Program-made: the position numbers and the translations under genes
Shown: in pieces, positions 26,194-36,927 of the stretch
How positions within the stretch are numbered: position 1 is the first letter of the stretch
How the letters are laid out: each line of letters begins with the position of its first letter
The notes under the pieces: model-generated
The model's database searches: none
Told to the model about the DNA's origin: nothing
The model's input: the letters and a program-made list of their open reading frames with translations, nothing else
NCBI GenBank assembly: GCA_954871525.1
Contig: OX940870.1
Location: 5,983,501 to 6,047,500 of the forward strand
Direction: 5' to 3'
DNA length: 64,000 nucleotides
From: Parietaria judaica
Taxonomy: Eukaryota; Streptophyta; Magnoliopsida; Rosales; Urticaceae

Positions 26194-28280
26194 TCTATAC
26201 ATCACTATGTTTATTTATATCTTTTATTTTTTTGAAGGGAACTTCGTTGCAGTGGAGATCGAACCCACAACTTTCACTTTAGAGGTGGTGTGGAATTACC
26301 ACTAGGCTATCCTAGCAACCACGAGTACAGGTATATTTGTAAAGCTTGAAACCTTGTTTTTTTTTTTTTTTTTTTTTTTACGTAAATATCTTATCCAGGT
26401 AGTGAATACATTTTCTTTAATAGTTATGAATGAAAATTATCGGAGAATTTAAGTATATGTGCATAAGAAATAATGATCTAGTTTGATACACCTATAAAAA
26501 GTAATTTTAATAATAAAAATTACTATCTGAAGGTGTTAATAAGCTATTTTATATGTTCGCACACTAGTAATTTTTTTTTTAAAGAATATATATAATTTAT
26601 TCAATTTGTAGTTTGCCATCTTCGGCTTCAAATTCTTGGTACACCCCATGTTAACCTGTATTTAAAGGGTAAGAAATGATGGGTTTTTAACATAGATTTA
26701 AGGAAATGGTTGGACTAAGCAAGCCACAATCTATTTTATGCTATATATGGTCAAATAAGACGAAAACAAAATACAAGCTCATCATTAATTACGTAGACAT
26801 TTAATTTAATTTAACACGAATCCTTAAAATAGGGATTTCATACTAATTTATGGGCCACAATTCTTATATAATCATGTTATTAAGGTTTTTCTCGGTTTCT
26901 CCTACAGAAGCGGGAGTGCTTTTAATAATTTTAAGACAGAGTCACTTAGTGAATAATTTTTTTAAAAATAAAATAAAAAACCAAGCTATTTATTTGAATA
27001 GTCCATTTACTTAAGAAGGGTAAACGGAATTTACGTAAATGGCTAAATGCTATTAAAAATAATTGATTCATATTTACTGAGTCAATGTTGCAAAGAGAGC
27101 CCCACCAAGTGACGCGGCAACATTTTGTTAAAAGATTATTCAATGAGCACGTGCATGAATAAGTTAATAGTCACAGAAGTATTTAATATTTTAAGTTTTA
27201 TTAATGTAATTTTTTCTCTCATGTTCATAATTTTCCAATGTTCACCAATTTTTGTTGTCAAAGTTTTAAGTGCTCACTAGTTTACCTCTCTAAAATTCTT
27301 TGTCCATTTTATCAGTTAATTTTATAAATTTTAAATGTGTTTTTTAATCTTGGACACATATAATTTTTTATTGAGAGAAAATTTTGGCTACTGGGATTTT
27401 TTTTTTTAATCAAGTGTACAATGTACGATCAACTTTTGTTAATAGCAAAATGTGAGTATTAGTTTATACCACCAAAAAAAATAAAATCAAACTATTAACT
27501 ATTTATACCACTACTAACCCTAGATAAATTCGGCCGATCAACACACAAAATCCCACAGCTAACTAATTTTAGGTAAAAAAAGATTATGTTTTGCATTATT
27601 TGCTATTATTTTAATACATTGCAATTATTTATGGCGTTGACGAATAATTTAAATATATTTGTTTTATGATTTATATGAAACCTCTCAAGGCATGTTTTTC
27701 ATATGGGCCTAAATTTCAAAGGTACGTTTTATGAGGCTCATGTATTCATATTAGAGTACACATTAACATATATATAGTACTATATTCAAGCCAGATTTTC
27801 ATGAAGTTGCCGGGAATAACGCCAATTAATCATACTTTTTTGTGGCATGTTCGCCTTGTTAAATAATTTCGTAAGTGTACTATCTCAAGAATATACACAT
27901 AATGTTCCAAAATTTGTAAAATCATTGTCAAAGAGAAAATCAAGTGTCCAAAGAGTATCGAAATTTCCATTACCGAAAGCCAAAACATTCATACACAACT
28001 AAAAAAACCGATACTAGTAGTGGAAACTAGTACCGTAGAAGATCTACCCGATGAATTTCCACGAATTTCAAGATTAAATTTTTTTTGTGGGACAATTTAT
28101 ACTACTCATAAATTTATTTACGTAAAAGTTTCTCAGCTCACAAAAATTTATCGGTCCCTGTTGAGGTGAACAAATACCACGACAAAAGAAGGAGCAACAA
28201 CTAATGTAATTTCGTTTTTAATTTAATTTGAGACTCGGGTCTTTCTGTTAAAACCAATCACGAAAACAAGGATAACTGAA
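25450..28280. other. AT-rich intergenic DNA upstream of MYB1
   Basis: No gene was recognised apart from the SINE at 26221-26320. The region includes (AT)n at 26155-26192, a T run near 26357-26379 and scattered AT-rich frames. Confidence 0.5.
26221..26320 (-). mobile_element. tRNA-derived SINE or tRNA pseudogene
   Basis: Read on the minus strand, it starts GGTTGCTAGG, has ATAGCCTAGTGG (26299-26310), matching a polymerase III A box, and about 33 bp later GTGGGTTCGATCTCC (26253-26267), matching a B box. It ends in an A-rich tail (AAAAAAATAAAAG) at 26221-26233. A and B boxes plus an A tail without a tRNA cloverleaf is the layout of a plant SINE. It is only about 100 bp, so it could be a truncated copy. 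Confidence 0.7.
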
Positions 28281-29590
28281 GATTGGAGTGTGCATGGGTT
28301 AGATTGGGTCGACCTGAGGTAAAAACTTTACCTGACCCGATCTTATTGGGCTTTGAAAAAGCGACCCAGCCCAAATAATTTGCAGGTTGAATCTAATCCA
28401 ACCTGAAAAGCTCTTGGTTGGGTTGGGTCTTTGGGCTTCATTAAAATGATTAATAATTTTCTATACCAAATAAAATGCTTATATTTAAAAATTCAATCAA
28501 TAAATATTTTTAATATAATATTTTTAAACATCCTACTCAAAATTACTAAAGTCTTAATCAGTCAATAATGGAAGTACAAACATAGTGGTAAACTAAACTA
28601 GAAACGTAGTTGTAAACATAAGCTAGAAATGAAGTAGTAAACACATAAGCTAGAAATGTAGTCGTAAATATAAGCTAGAAAAGTAGTTGTAAAGCTAAAA
28701 TAATAACCAAATATAAAAAATTAGACGATAGTGTTATTTTTATAATACTTTTTATGTGTTTTTACTTACTAAAACAGACATCACAATATTAAAATAAAGG
28801 GTAAACTCTGGCTAATGTACCCAAAGTTTGCATTTTTTTAAATTTTGTACCCAATGTTTTATTTTCCGGGCTAAAATACCCAATGTTACTTCTGTTAGAA
28901 ATTACCTTCAACTCCGTTATCTATAGTTAAATTCGCCACACAAGCCGCCACGTAAGCTGCCACGTCGTACCTTGACTTTGCCACGTCACCCAGACCAAAA
29001 TTACAAATAACATTTAAATAAACATTTAGATATTTTTTTTTTTGTAATTCTTCTTTTGTTATTTTTTTGTCGCGTGAAATAAGTTGATATACAATAAATA
29101 AACGGCACTTGGCAAACAACAAACAATTTCCAAAGACATAAAATTGATAGATTTCAATTTCCAAAACACAAATTTTAGTAACATAATAGCAAGTTCTTTT
29201 AGTCAATCATAATAGCAAAATATCTTACTTCCAAAAAACCTTAGTTCCAAAATACCAAGTTTACCTAATACCAAATTCCACCAGATCACAAGTTCTAAAA
29301 GAAGTAGGGTAATACCAGTTCCTAAATAACACATCATAAGTTTCAAATTACGGAATAAGTACGACAATATTAAATAGCACTAAGGCTGATAACTAAAATC
29401 CTGAGATGGTTGAGGAGTTGAACCGGAAGGGTTCTGTGATGCCCCTTCCGGTGCCTCTCTCCCCCGCTGCAAAGCCTTGCGTTGTTTCCTCTTCAAAGAT
29501 TCGCCCGTCATATTCTCTTTAGGGGGGCGTCCCATTCGTTTTGGTGTTCGAACCTACAAGTAAAATATATCAATAAAACTGATTTTATAA

Positions 29591-29839
29591 TTATAAAACT
29601 GATTTTATAATTAACATTGATATGAAATTAACCTGAATAACTGATGGATTCTTGCACGTTCTCCGAGAGTGTCCTGATTGTCTGCAGTTTCCGCATCGGT
29701 TGAGTTGACCAACTCTGGATGCCTTAGTTGGTCCGTGGCTAATAACTTCACCAAATTCTCTATTTCTTTTTGTCTTTAGGGGCCTGGCATCCGTGTGGAA
29801 AAGGGTGGCAAGATGACATTTTCTCCGCATCCCGGCCAT
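29591..29839 (-). pseudogene. MuDR transposase C-terminal fragment with CCHC zinc knuckle
   Basis: Contains RCGNCRQSGHSRRTCKNP, a C-x2-C-x4-H-x4-C knuckle of the kind found at the very end of plant MuDR transposases. Just upstream, in another frame (about 29830-29900), lie words like PAFAAQYAGVIAPMTSPDKW, which fit the end of the SWIM region. The fragment is interrupted by frame changes and lacks the catalytic part. It may end through a small 3' exon, as the frame after KNPSVIQ reads into AT-rich sequence. Confidence 0.8.
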
Positions 29840-29929
29840 TTGTCCGGTGAAGTCATTGGCGCAATCACTCCGGCATATTGCGCAGCAAAAGCAGGCTGCT
29901 TGTAGAGATCGTCAATGTAGCTTGGTCTT

Positions 29930-30370
29930 GTTGACCATCGGCGTATCAAAAACTCGGTCTTGTTGAATGAAGACCTCTTTCAAAACGGCTTTCAACTCGT
30001 CCCTAGTGGCAAACTCATATCCAACTTTGAGTTTAAAATCTTCCCATTTAATTTCATCGCTTTACTTAAATATAGTCCTTGGGATGTAAACCGGCACCCC
30101 GTCGTTGTCTACTTCGGCCAAATTTTCCTCATCGGAGATGTAGTGTTCTTCGTCATCGACCTCGTCGGCCAAATCTTCAACAACTTTTTTCCACCAATTT
30201 GTTGCGCCTCCTCCCTTATACCAAGGTCGTTCGTCACGATCATTTGCACTTTCTTCGGGCTCAACTTCAGCCTCACCTTCAGGGACCTCTTCAGCATCAA
30301 ACTCGGGCACACTTTCATTGACAAAATCGTGCTCAAATTCAACATCTTCAGTGACAAACTCTTCAAAAAA
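29930..30370 (-). pseudogene. MuDR transposase N-terminal fragment
   Basis: The frame from about 30370 down to 30062 is strongly acidic (runs such as EEVPEGEAEVEPEES) and ends GVPVYIPRTIFK. After one TAA it continues in frame with IKWEDFKLKVGYEFATRDEL, like the start of the MuDR DNA-binding domain (family wording: VGMEF..RDEFK). It stops at TKLH near 29918, directly before remnants of the C terminus, so the whole catalytic centre has been removed. Confidence 0.75.
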
Positions 30371-31489
30371 AAAATGCAACCAGTGTAGATTATTAAATAA
30401 TCTGAGTATTATTATTAGTAAAAAAAAACATGTGTATATTATTAAACTAATCCTAGAAAGTGATAATAGAATATTCTGATTAATGTGCAAGCAACACGTA
30501 GGGATTAGAAAACACTGGCAAAAATACCGCTTTATGAGGACTATGTGAACTCATAAAGACCTAACCAGTCAAACTGGGACCATCAGGCGTGTACATCAAT
30601 ACTCTTGTCCAGAAAAGAGAAGACTTTATGAGAAAAAGACAAAACAATGAATTGAATATTCTGAACAACCACAAAATTCCAAACAAGGAATATAATAAAG
30701 CAAGATTTCAACCAGCACAGTTACTAACCCTAACCTTTATAAATACTGAGTCGATTCCAAAATCAGAGCCAAAAGCCAAAGTGCCAAACCCAAACTCAGA
30801 TACAGAAAAAATTATTCTCGTGGGGTTCTATGGGAGCGAAGAACAAGACGAAGAAAGACTACCGTATTAGGCATATTGGGGTCGATTCTTGGGTCTCTCC
30901 AAGCTAGAGGCGGATCAGCGTCGCCACCATTGTCCATCGCCGCCGTCTGGTTCTAGGGTTTCTATTTTGTCGACAATGTGAGAATGACAGGAGAAGCTTC
31001 TTCGATTTATCTAGGGTTTATTTTCTTATTACATCTCAGTCACAGGATTTGGGCACATTAAATCCCAGCCATAGAAAATTTATTTTATTTAAATGTTATT
31101 TGTAATTTCGGTCTGGGTGACGTGGCAAAGTCAAGGTACGACGTGGCGGCTTGTGTGGCAAATTTAACGATAGATAACAGAGTTGAAGGTAATTTCTAAC
31201 AAAAGTAACATTGGGTATTTTAGCCCGAAAAATAAAACATTGGGTACAAAATTTAAAAAAATGTAAACTTTGGGTACATTAGCCGGAGTTTACCCTAAAA
31301 TAAATTATTAATGAAAAATAACTTAGTTGGGTCAATTAGGCATGCCCTACTTAATGCATTGGCCCAAACCAAACTCAACTATTTATTAGTGTTGGACCCA
31401 ACCCAACCGTTAATTGGGTTGACTTAGATTGGAGCTTGGTTCAACTGTGTTGGGTTTTGTTTTTGTACACACCTAGTTGAAGAGATATT

Positions 31490-32544
31490 GTATTGTATAA
31501 ACTTCAGTGACTTACAGAGTTTTTTTTTCCTTTCCTTCTTTCATCCGTTCGCTCGTCATTTAGAGCTCTTATCCTTGGATTCGTTTCCATCCTCATGAAT
31601 GGGTGTTCACACGTGAGTTTAATTTTCTCACAGTTTCCATAATCATTGGTTTTATTGCATCATAAACTGCTAGAAATTGTCGACTCTAAGCATCTGACTA
31701 ACGGTCTCATCGCATTTATCACTCATTTCGTCGCTTGCCCTTCTTTGCGGCCTCGTCTCATCGTTCGTCGTCTTCTCGTCCCTTGTCTCTAGAATTGTCT
31801 CTTTTCTTTCCTTAATGGATCCTCGTCGACGACTTCTCGTGGACATGTTCATCGACCATGCCTTCGTCGCACATCGCACTCCTCATTGCATTCTTCGTTA
31901 CTTGTTGTTGCATTGCCTATTAGCCTCGTCGACAATCAGACACTCTCCATCAATCGCCAAATGTTGACTTTTTTCAAATAGACCTTTGACTTATCAGTGG
32001 ACTTTGCTTTTGCTATTGAGTCTTTTTTCTAAATCCCTATTCGGTTCATCCCCGTTAATCCACCTTGACAAGAATAGATTTTGTCGTTAAATATAAAACA
32101 ATACGACGAAATCGTATCTTAACACTCATCACAAAAACGAAACTTGCCGCATTGCAGGATCTTAATCGTGACTTATGACAAACATGATTTTGCACGAATT
32201 TTTTTTAAAACTGTCATGCAAATCTCTAGATTTTACTTTACCCAACGGTGTTGCTTAATCGTTGTGGTAATCCAATATTTCTACTAGCGTCAGTATATAC
32301 AATAATTATATCAAAACTGGGTACGTACCATATATGCTTTGAGCTTTTTATTTCTCCTTATCATCATGATTTTTCGAGCCTTAATTACGAAATAATCAGG
32401 CCAAAACCAGACTAAGATCGGGACAAAATTGGATTTAGAGTCAAAAGTTTCACTCCTATATATCATAGCATTCTCTATATATTCCCTCAGCACGTGTTAC
32501 AGCTAGCTATATAAAAGTGAAATTCTAAAAATGCATAAAATGAT
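31490..32544. other. Intergenic DNA, no gene seen
   Basis: Contains a pyrimidine-rich stretch with repeated CGTCG words (about 31700-31930) and otherwise AT-rich sequence. Short frames in it show no family that I recognise. Confidence 0.5.
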
Positions 32545-32549
32545 AAATT

Positions 32550-32971
32550 TGTTGGTGCAGAAACGAGCGAGAGGGGAGTATTGAACACACACACCACCGA
32601 GCACTCGCTCACGTAAACATAAACACGAGATATTTTGAGAGAGAGTCGATTTTTGGTGCTGCGTTGAAATACAACATTTCTGGTATTGCATTATATAGAC
32701 TTGAATACAAAAACAAAGAGATAAAAAAAACATGTGATCGTGGCCCTTTTCTGTAGCCATTACCCAACGATCACTTTGACCCACTAATCTATCACCTAAA
32801 CCAATTTTCCTAATTACTAGGACAGATGAAGACCTGCTCAGCTCCTTTTATTTGAAATAAACAAATTCAAAACTAATGCCTATTTGCATGCAATACGTGA
32901 CTAAGAAAATGAATCCATGCACGTAACATGTAAATCACGTATAGTAACGAGATTAGGATATTAAACCAACA
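32550..32971 (-). repeat. Element B 3' LTR
   Basis: Left copy of the element B LTR (the element reads on the minus strand). It has TG...CA ends and is 422 bp. It is preceded by the TSD AAATT and adjoins the purine tract. Confidence 0.93.
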
Positions 32972-33016
32972 AATCACCCCCTTAATCTCGTTACGCCGCA
33001 ACGGTTTGCTTGACGC

Positions 33017-33920
33017 CTACTGTTGGCCGGTGTCGATTTTCTGCACGGCGTCACCCGCGTCCAAGAGCACCGTCTTCTTCTTGTCTGGGTTCACATCCCG
33101 TGGCGCGTCGTCGGTTGCCTCGGCCAACGTACATATTTGTGCCATGAGCAGCGCTGGCTCGTCGTCTTCTTCCGTCTCGGAGCGTGCTAGGTTCGCTTGC
33201 TCTTTCCGTTCCCGATCACGTTTCGCCTTCCGGCACTCCCTCGCCCAATGGCCAGGAACACCGCAGTAGTGACAATCGCCCTTCTTGCGTTCGCCGTAGC
33301 CACCACCGTTTGATAACCATTTCGATCTTATCTTCTTGTCGCTGTCGTCGAAAGATCGCTGCCCACGCTCGCGTTGTTTTTGCCGGGCCAGCCATTCTTC
33401 TTCCGTGAGGAGTAAGCGTGCACCGGAACGCTCGGTTTCGTCAAGTTCGCCGCGCTCCTCTACCACTAGGAGTCGGCCCGTGAGCTCTTCGATTGATAAA
33501 GATTTGAGATCCACGAGCGACTCGATCGCCGTAGCCATTTGCTTGTATGCGCGCGGTACACTCCGAAGAAATTTGAGCACCGCCTTGTGCTCGGTCACCG
33601 GATCGCCCAACACCTCGAGGTCGTTGACGATCGCCATGAGTCGAATGCCGAATGGCTCCACCCCCTCGCCGTCTTTGAACGCGAGGTTCTCGAATTCTGT
33701 CCGCCGTGTTTGCGCCTTGGCATCTCGGACACTCTCGACGCCGGCACGCATTATTTTTAACGTGTCCCATGCTTCTTTGGCTGTCTCCTTGACGCCAATG
33801 GTTCGGATAAGTTCCGGCGGCACTGCCCGGAGCAGTACCGACATTGCCCGTCGATCTTCGCGGCGATCTCCGGGGCCTTCCTCGATGACATCCCACAAGC
33901 CTTGCGCTTGCAGTTGAACC
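33017..33920 (-). pseudogene. Element B gag, main part (CCHC), split by element A
   Basis: Copia-type gag polyprotein, the retrotransposon particle protein. This part starts with the 5 bp TSD and has LWDVIEEG, the UBN2-like gag core (KEAWDTL, VLKFLRSVPRAYKQM, LSIEELTGRL), a zinc knuckle CHYCGVPGHWAREC (C-x2-C-x4-H-x4-C) and an acidic tail, ending at 33017. Excluding the duplicated target site, its frame continues exactly from the N-terminal part at 39336-39522, so the uninterrupted gag would have been about 361 residues with no stop. It was intact until element A inserted. No pol follows. Confidence 0.9.
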
Positions 33921-34464
33921 TGTTGGATCCCAATTCACGGATCTGCAAAGAACACGAATAACACCAAAGGAATCGAACAGGAAAATAAAGGACACAAACT
34001 TTTGGGAGAAGAAATTCTCTTGATTAATAATCGAAGGCAATACAAGAAGATAAACTCAAAATTCTAATGGACTCTCCTCAATTACAAAGTGTACAATGCT
34101 AGGTTTATATAGCCTCTCATAGGCGAAACCCTAGCTAACCAAATCGCACAAAATCAGGAAACTACCCTAAATAATCTCGCCGAATCTTTGACTTGATTTG
34201 CTTGCTCCTCAAGCTACGCGTCTTTCTTTCTGGGTAGAGTTTCCCTTTCCTGCCTGGACAGCTTCTCTGTCCCCGAGCTGACCTGCTCGTATGCTCCGGG
34301 CTGAGCTTTCCTTCTATCCGGACACTCTGCTCGTGTTCACCCGAGCTGGGCTGAACGGCTGTCCGTCTTCTGTTCTGGTCGGTACCCGGGTTGACTCCTC
34401 GCAAGTGTTTCTGCCCGTCCTGGGTTCTGGTCGTCACCCGGACTAAGTCAAGCTTAAGCTCACA
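33921..34464 (-). repeat. Element A 3' LTR
   Basis: 544 bp, TG...CA. The pol reading frame runs through the purine tract into this LTR and ends inside it at 34162. Confidence 0.95.
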
Positions 34465-36807
34465 TTCTCCCCCGTAAGCTTGACTTGCTTCCACTCTCTT
34501 CACTCCGAGCAGCTCTCTCATCTCCTCGAACTTGACTCTCCCTACAGCCTTGGTAAGAATGTCTGCCCGTTGCTCCCTCGTGTTGACGAACTCTACGATG
34601 ATCTCTCGCTTCTCCACACACTCACGAATGTAGTGAAACTTCGTGTCAATGTGTTTGCTCCGTCCATGGAACACTGGATTCTTCATCAACGCAATTGCAG
34701 ACTTGTTGTCCACGTAGAGAGTAGCTGGTCTCTGCTCGGATCCGGTCATCTCTCTGAGTAGCCCCTTCAACCACATAGCTTGACATGCTGCTGCGGTTGC
34801 CGCCATGAACTCTGCTTCGCATGAGGATAGAGCTACTGTCTGCTGCTTTTGAGACTGCCAGGTGATCAGGTTTCCGTTGAGGTAGAACGCCATCCCTCCG
34901 GTACTCTTCCTGTCATCGATATCACCGGCCAGATCACTGTCCGTAAAGCCGACTAGTACTTCTGCTCCACTTCCTCGGTTGTACTGGATCCCGTAGTCCG
35001 TCGTGCCCTTCACGTAACGCAAGATGTGTTTCACTGCCTGCTGGTGTGCACTCGTGGGCTTCTCCATGTATCGACTGACTATCCCGACTGCGTGTGAAAT
35101 GTCTGGTCGGGTGTGGGTGAGATACCTCAGGCACCCGATCACGCGTCTGTACTCCGTGGGATCCACTCTTCTCCCTTCAGCATCCTTCCCGAGCTGCAGC
35201 TTCGCCTCCATAGCGTACTTGCTCGAGTTACAGTCCGCCATCTCGAACTGTTTAAGGATCTTCTTCGTGTAGGCCGACTGCTTCAGCGAAATGCAGTCCT
35301 TCTTCTGTTCCACCTCGAGACCAAGGTAGTACGAAAGTAATCCGAGGTCACTCATCTCGAATTCGGCCATCATCTGCTGCTTGAATCCATCTACGCCTCC
35401 TGCGCTGGATCCTGTGACGATCAGGTCGTCCACATACACTCCCACGATCAGAGTTTCCTGCCCGGTACTCCTGGTGTAGACTGCCTGCTCGCTCAGACAC
35501 TTTGTGAATCCAAGATTTTTCAAGCTCTTATCAAGGCGGATGTTCCACGCTCTTGGCGCTTGTCTCAACCCGTACAGGGCCTTAGATAACTTGTACACCT
35601 TCTGCTCCTTGCCCGTGACGCCGAACCCCTCTGGTTGCTTGACGTACACTTCTTCTTCGAGGTCACCGTTTAGGAATGCCGATTTGACATCCAGATGGTG
35701 AATTTCCCAACCTCGATGCGCTGCTAGGGCTAGGATGAGTCTGATCGTGTCCAGTCTTGCTACTGGAGCAAAGACTTCTTCAAAGTCTATGCCTTTCCTC
35801 TGCACGTAGCCTTTAGCTACCAGCCTTGCCTTGTGCTTAAGGACATTTCCCTCAGTGTCCTTCTTCAGCTTAAACACCCACTTCAGGCCGATGGGATTAT
35901 GACCTTTGGGCAGGTCGGTAAGCTCCCATGTCCTGTTCTTCTCAATGGACTCCATCTCCTTCTTCATTGCTTCCTGCCACTCCTGCTCGGCTGCTGCCTC
36001 CTGGTAATTGGCTGGTTCTTCTGCACACAACAAAGAAAGTTCCTCCAGGCTCATCTCCACTTCTTGAGTCTGATCGTAGACGTCTGCTAGAGGTCGGAAT
36101 CCTCTTGGGCCGTCTTTTATGGAGGAATCTCCCGAGCTGGACGGGCTGGTCCTGCTCGGACTTGGTGTCCTGGGTGTATCCGGGCTATTCTCTCCCGGGC
36201 TGGGTTCTCTCGTTTCTGGCAAGACTGTTTCCGAGCTGGGTGTTCCGGGCTGCTCCTGCTCGGCAACATCCTGGTCGTCTTCGACAATGAACTCCACTGA
36301 GTTCTGCTCGGGTTCTCCATTCTCGTCGCGCCAATCCCACTTCATCTCCTCTTCGAACACAGCATCTCTGCTCACTTGGAGTCTGCCGCATCGTGGATCG
36401 TAGAGTCTGTGTGCCTTGCTTCCTTCTTCAACGCCAAGGTACACCATCTTCTGACTCCGGTCGTCCAGCTTCTTGAGATGTGGCCCCGCAATCTTCACGT
36501 GTGCGGTGCATCCGAACACTTTCAAATGTTCTAAGTGGGGTTTCTTCCCTTTCCACGCCTGGTAGGGAGTACGCTCTCCTAGCGCTTTGGTCGGCAAACG
36601 ATTAAGCAGGTAGACCGCATGTCTTACTGCTTCTGCCCAAAAACGGGCTGGAACTTGCATGCTCTTGAGCAAGCTCCTCGCTGTGTTCATCACAGTTCGG
36701 TTTCGTCTTTCCACTACGCCATTCTGCTGGGGCGTGTGGGGTGCGGACAGGTGACGTTGAACTCCTTCCTGGTCGCAGAACTCTCCGAACTGTTGGGAAG
36801 TAAATTC
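34162..36807 (-). pseudogene. Element A pol, downstream part: integrase end, reverse transcriptase, RNase H
   Basis: Open frame after the second integrase stop. Order: the [10 protein letters not shown] segment with the integrase catalytic Glu, the integrase C-terminal region (FGCTAHVKI), an acidic/Ser-Pro-rich linker, the Copia reverse transcriptase ([30 protein letters not shown] catalytic site), and RNase H ([39 protein letters not shown]). RT and RNase H look intact. The frame does not stop after RNase H. It continues across the purine tract and about 100 codons into the 3' LTR, giving an LTR-encoded basic tail. Because of the stops upstream it can only be expressed by readthrough or re-initiation. 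Confidence 0.92.
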
Positions 36808-36927
36808 TCATCCTCGGTCTGTATGCAAGACCTTTAACCTGTGCACCGAGCCATTCTCCACGATCTTCTTGAACTTCTTGAAGACCTCAAAGGCTCCGCT
36901 CTTTTCCTTAAGCATATAAACCCACAT

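Larger units (their letters stand above)
28799..31295 (-). mobile_element. Internally deleted MuDR-type (Mutator) transposon with >200 bp TIRs
   Basis: The 2497 bp element starts GGGTAAACTCTGGCTAATG and ends with the inverse. The arms are 224 bp (28799-29022) and 212 bp (31084-31295) and are nearly identical apart from a 12 bp duplication in the left arm (GCCACGTAAGCT region, about 28951-28970). It is flanked by an exact 9 bp duplication TAAAATAAA (28790-28798 and 31296-31304), the Mutator signature. The interior on the minus strand keeps an acidic N-terminal segment, a MuDR DNA-binding start and the C-terminal zinc knuckle, but the catalytic transposase core is deleted. Confidence 0.93.
28285..31485. 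mobile_element. Possible older hAT-like repeat split by the MuDR-type element
   Basis: The two flanks of the MuDR-type element carry the same kind of sequence in opposite orientation. The left flank (about 28287-28445) has GTGTGCATGGGTTAGATTGG and repeated GGTTGGGTT/GACCC words. The right flank (about 31320-31482) has the mirrored words ending GTTTTTGTACACACC. The ends are imperfect, and the surrounding bases (CTGAAGAT/TTGAAGAG) are only a rough duplication. Superfamily and boundaries are tentative. Confidence 0.4.

Noticed and set aside
33336..33917. 193-residue plus-strand frame within the element B region
   Set aside because: Antisense shadow of the gag coding sequence caused by its GC-rich codons.
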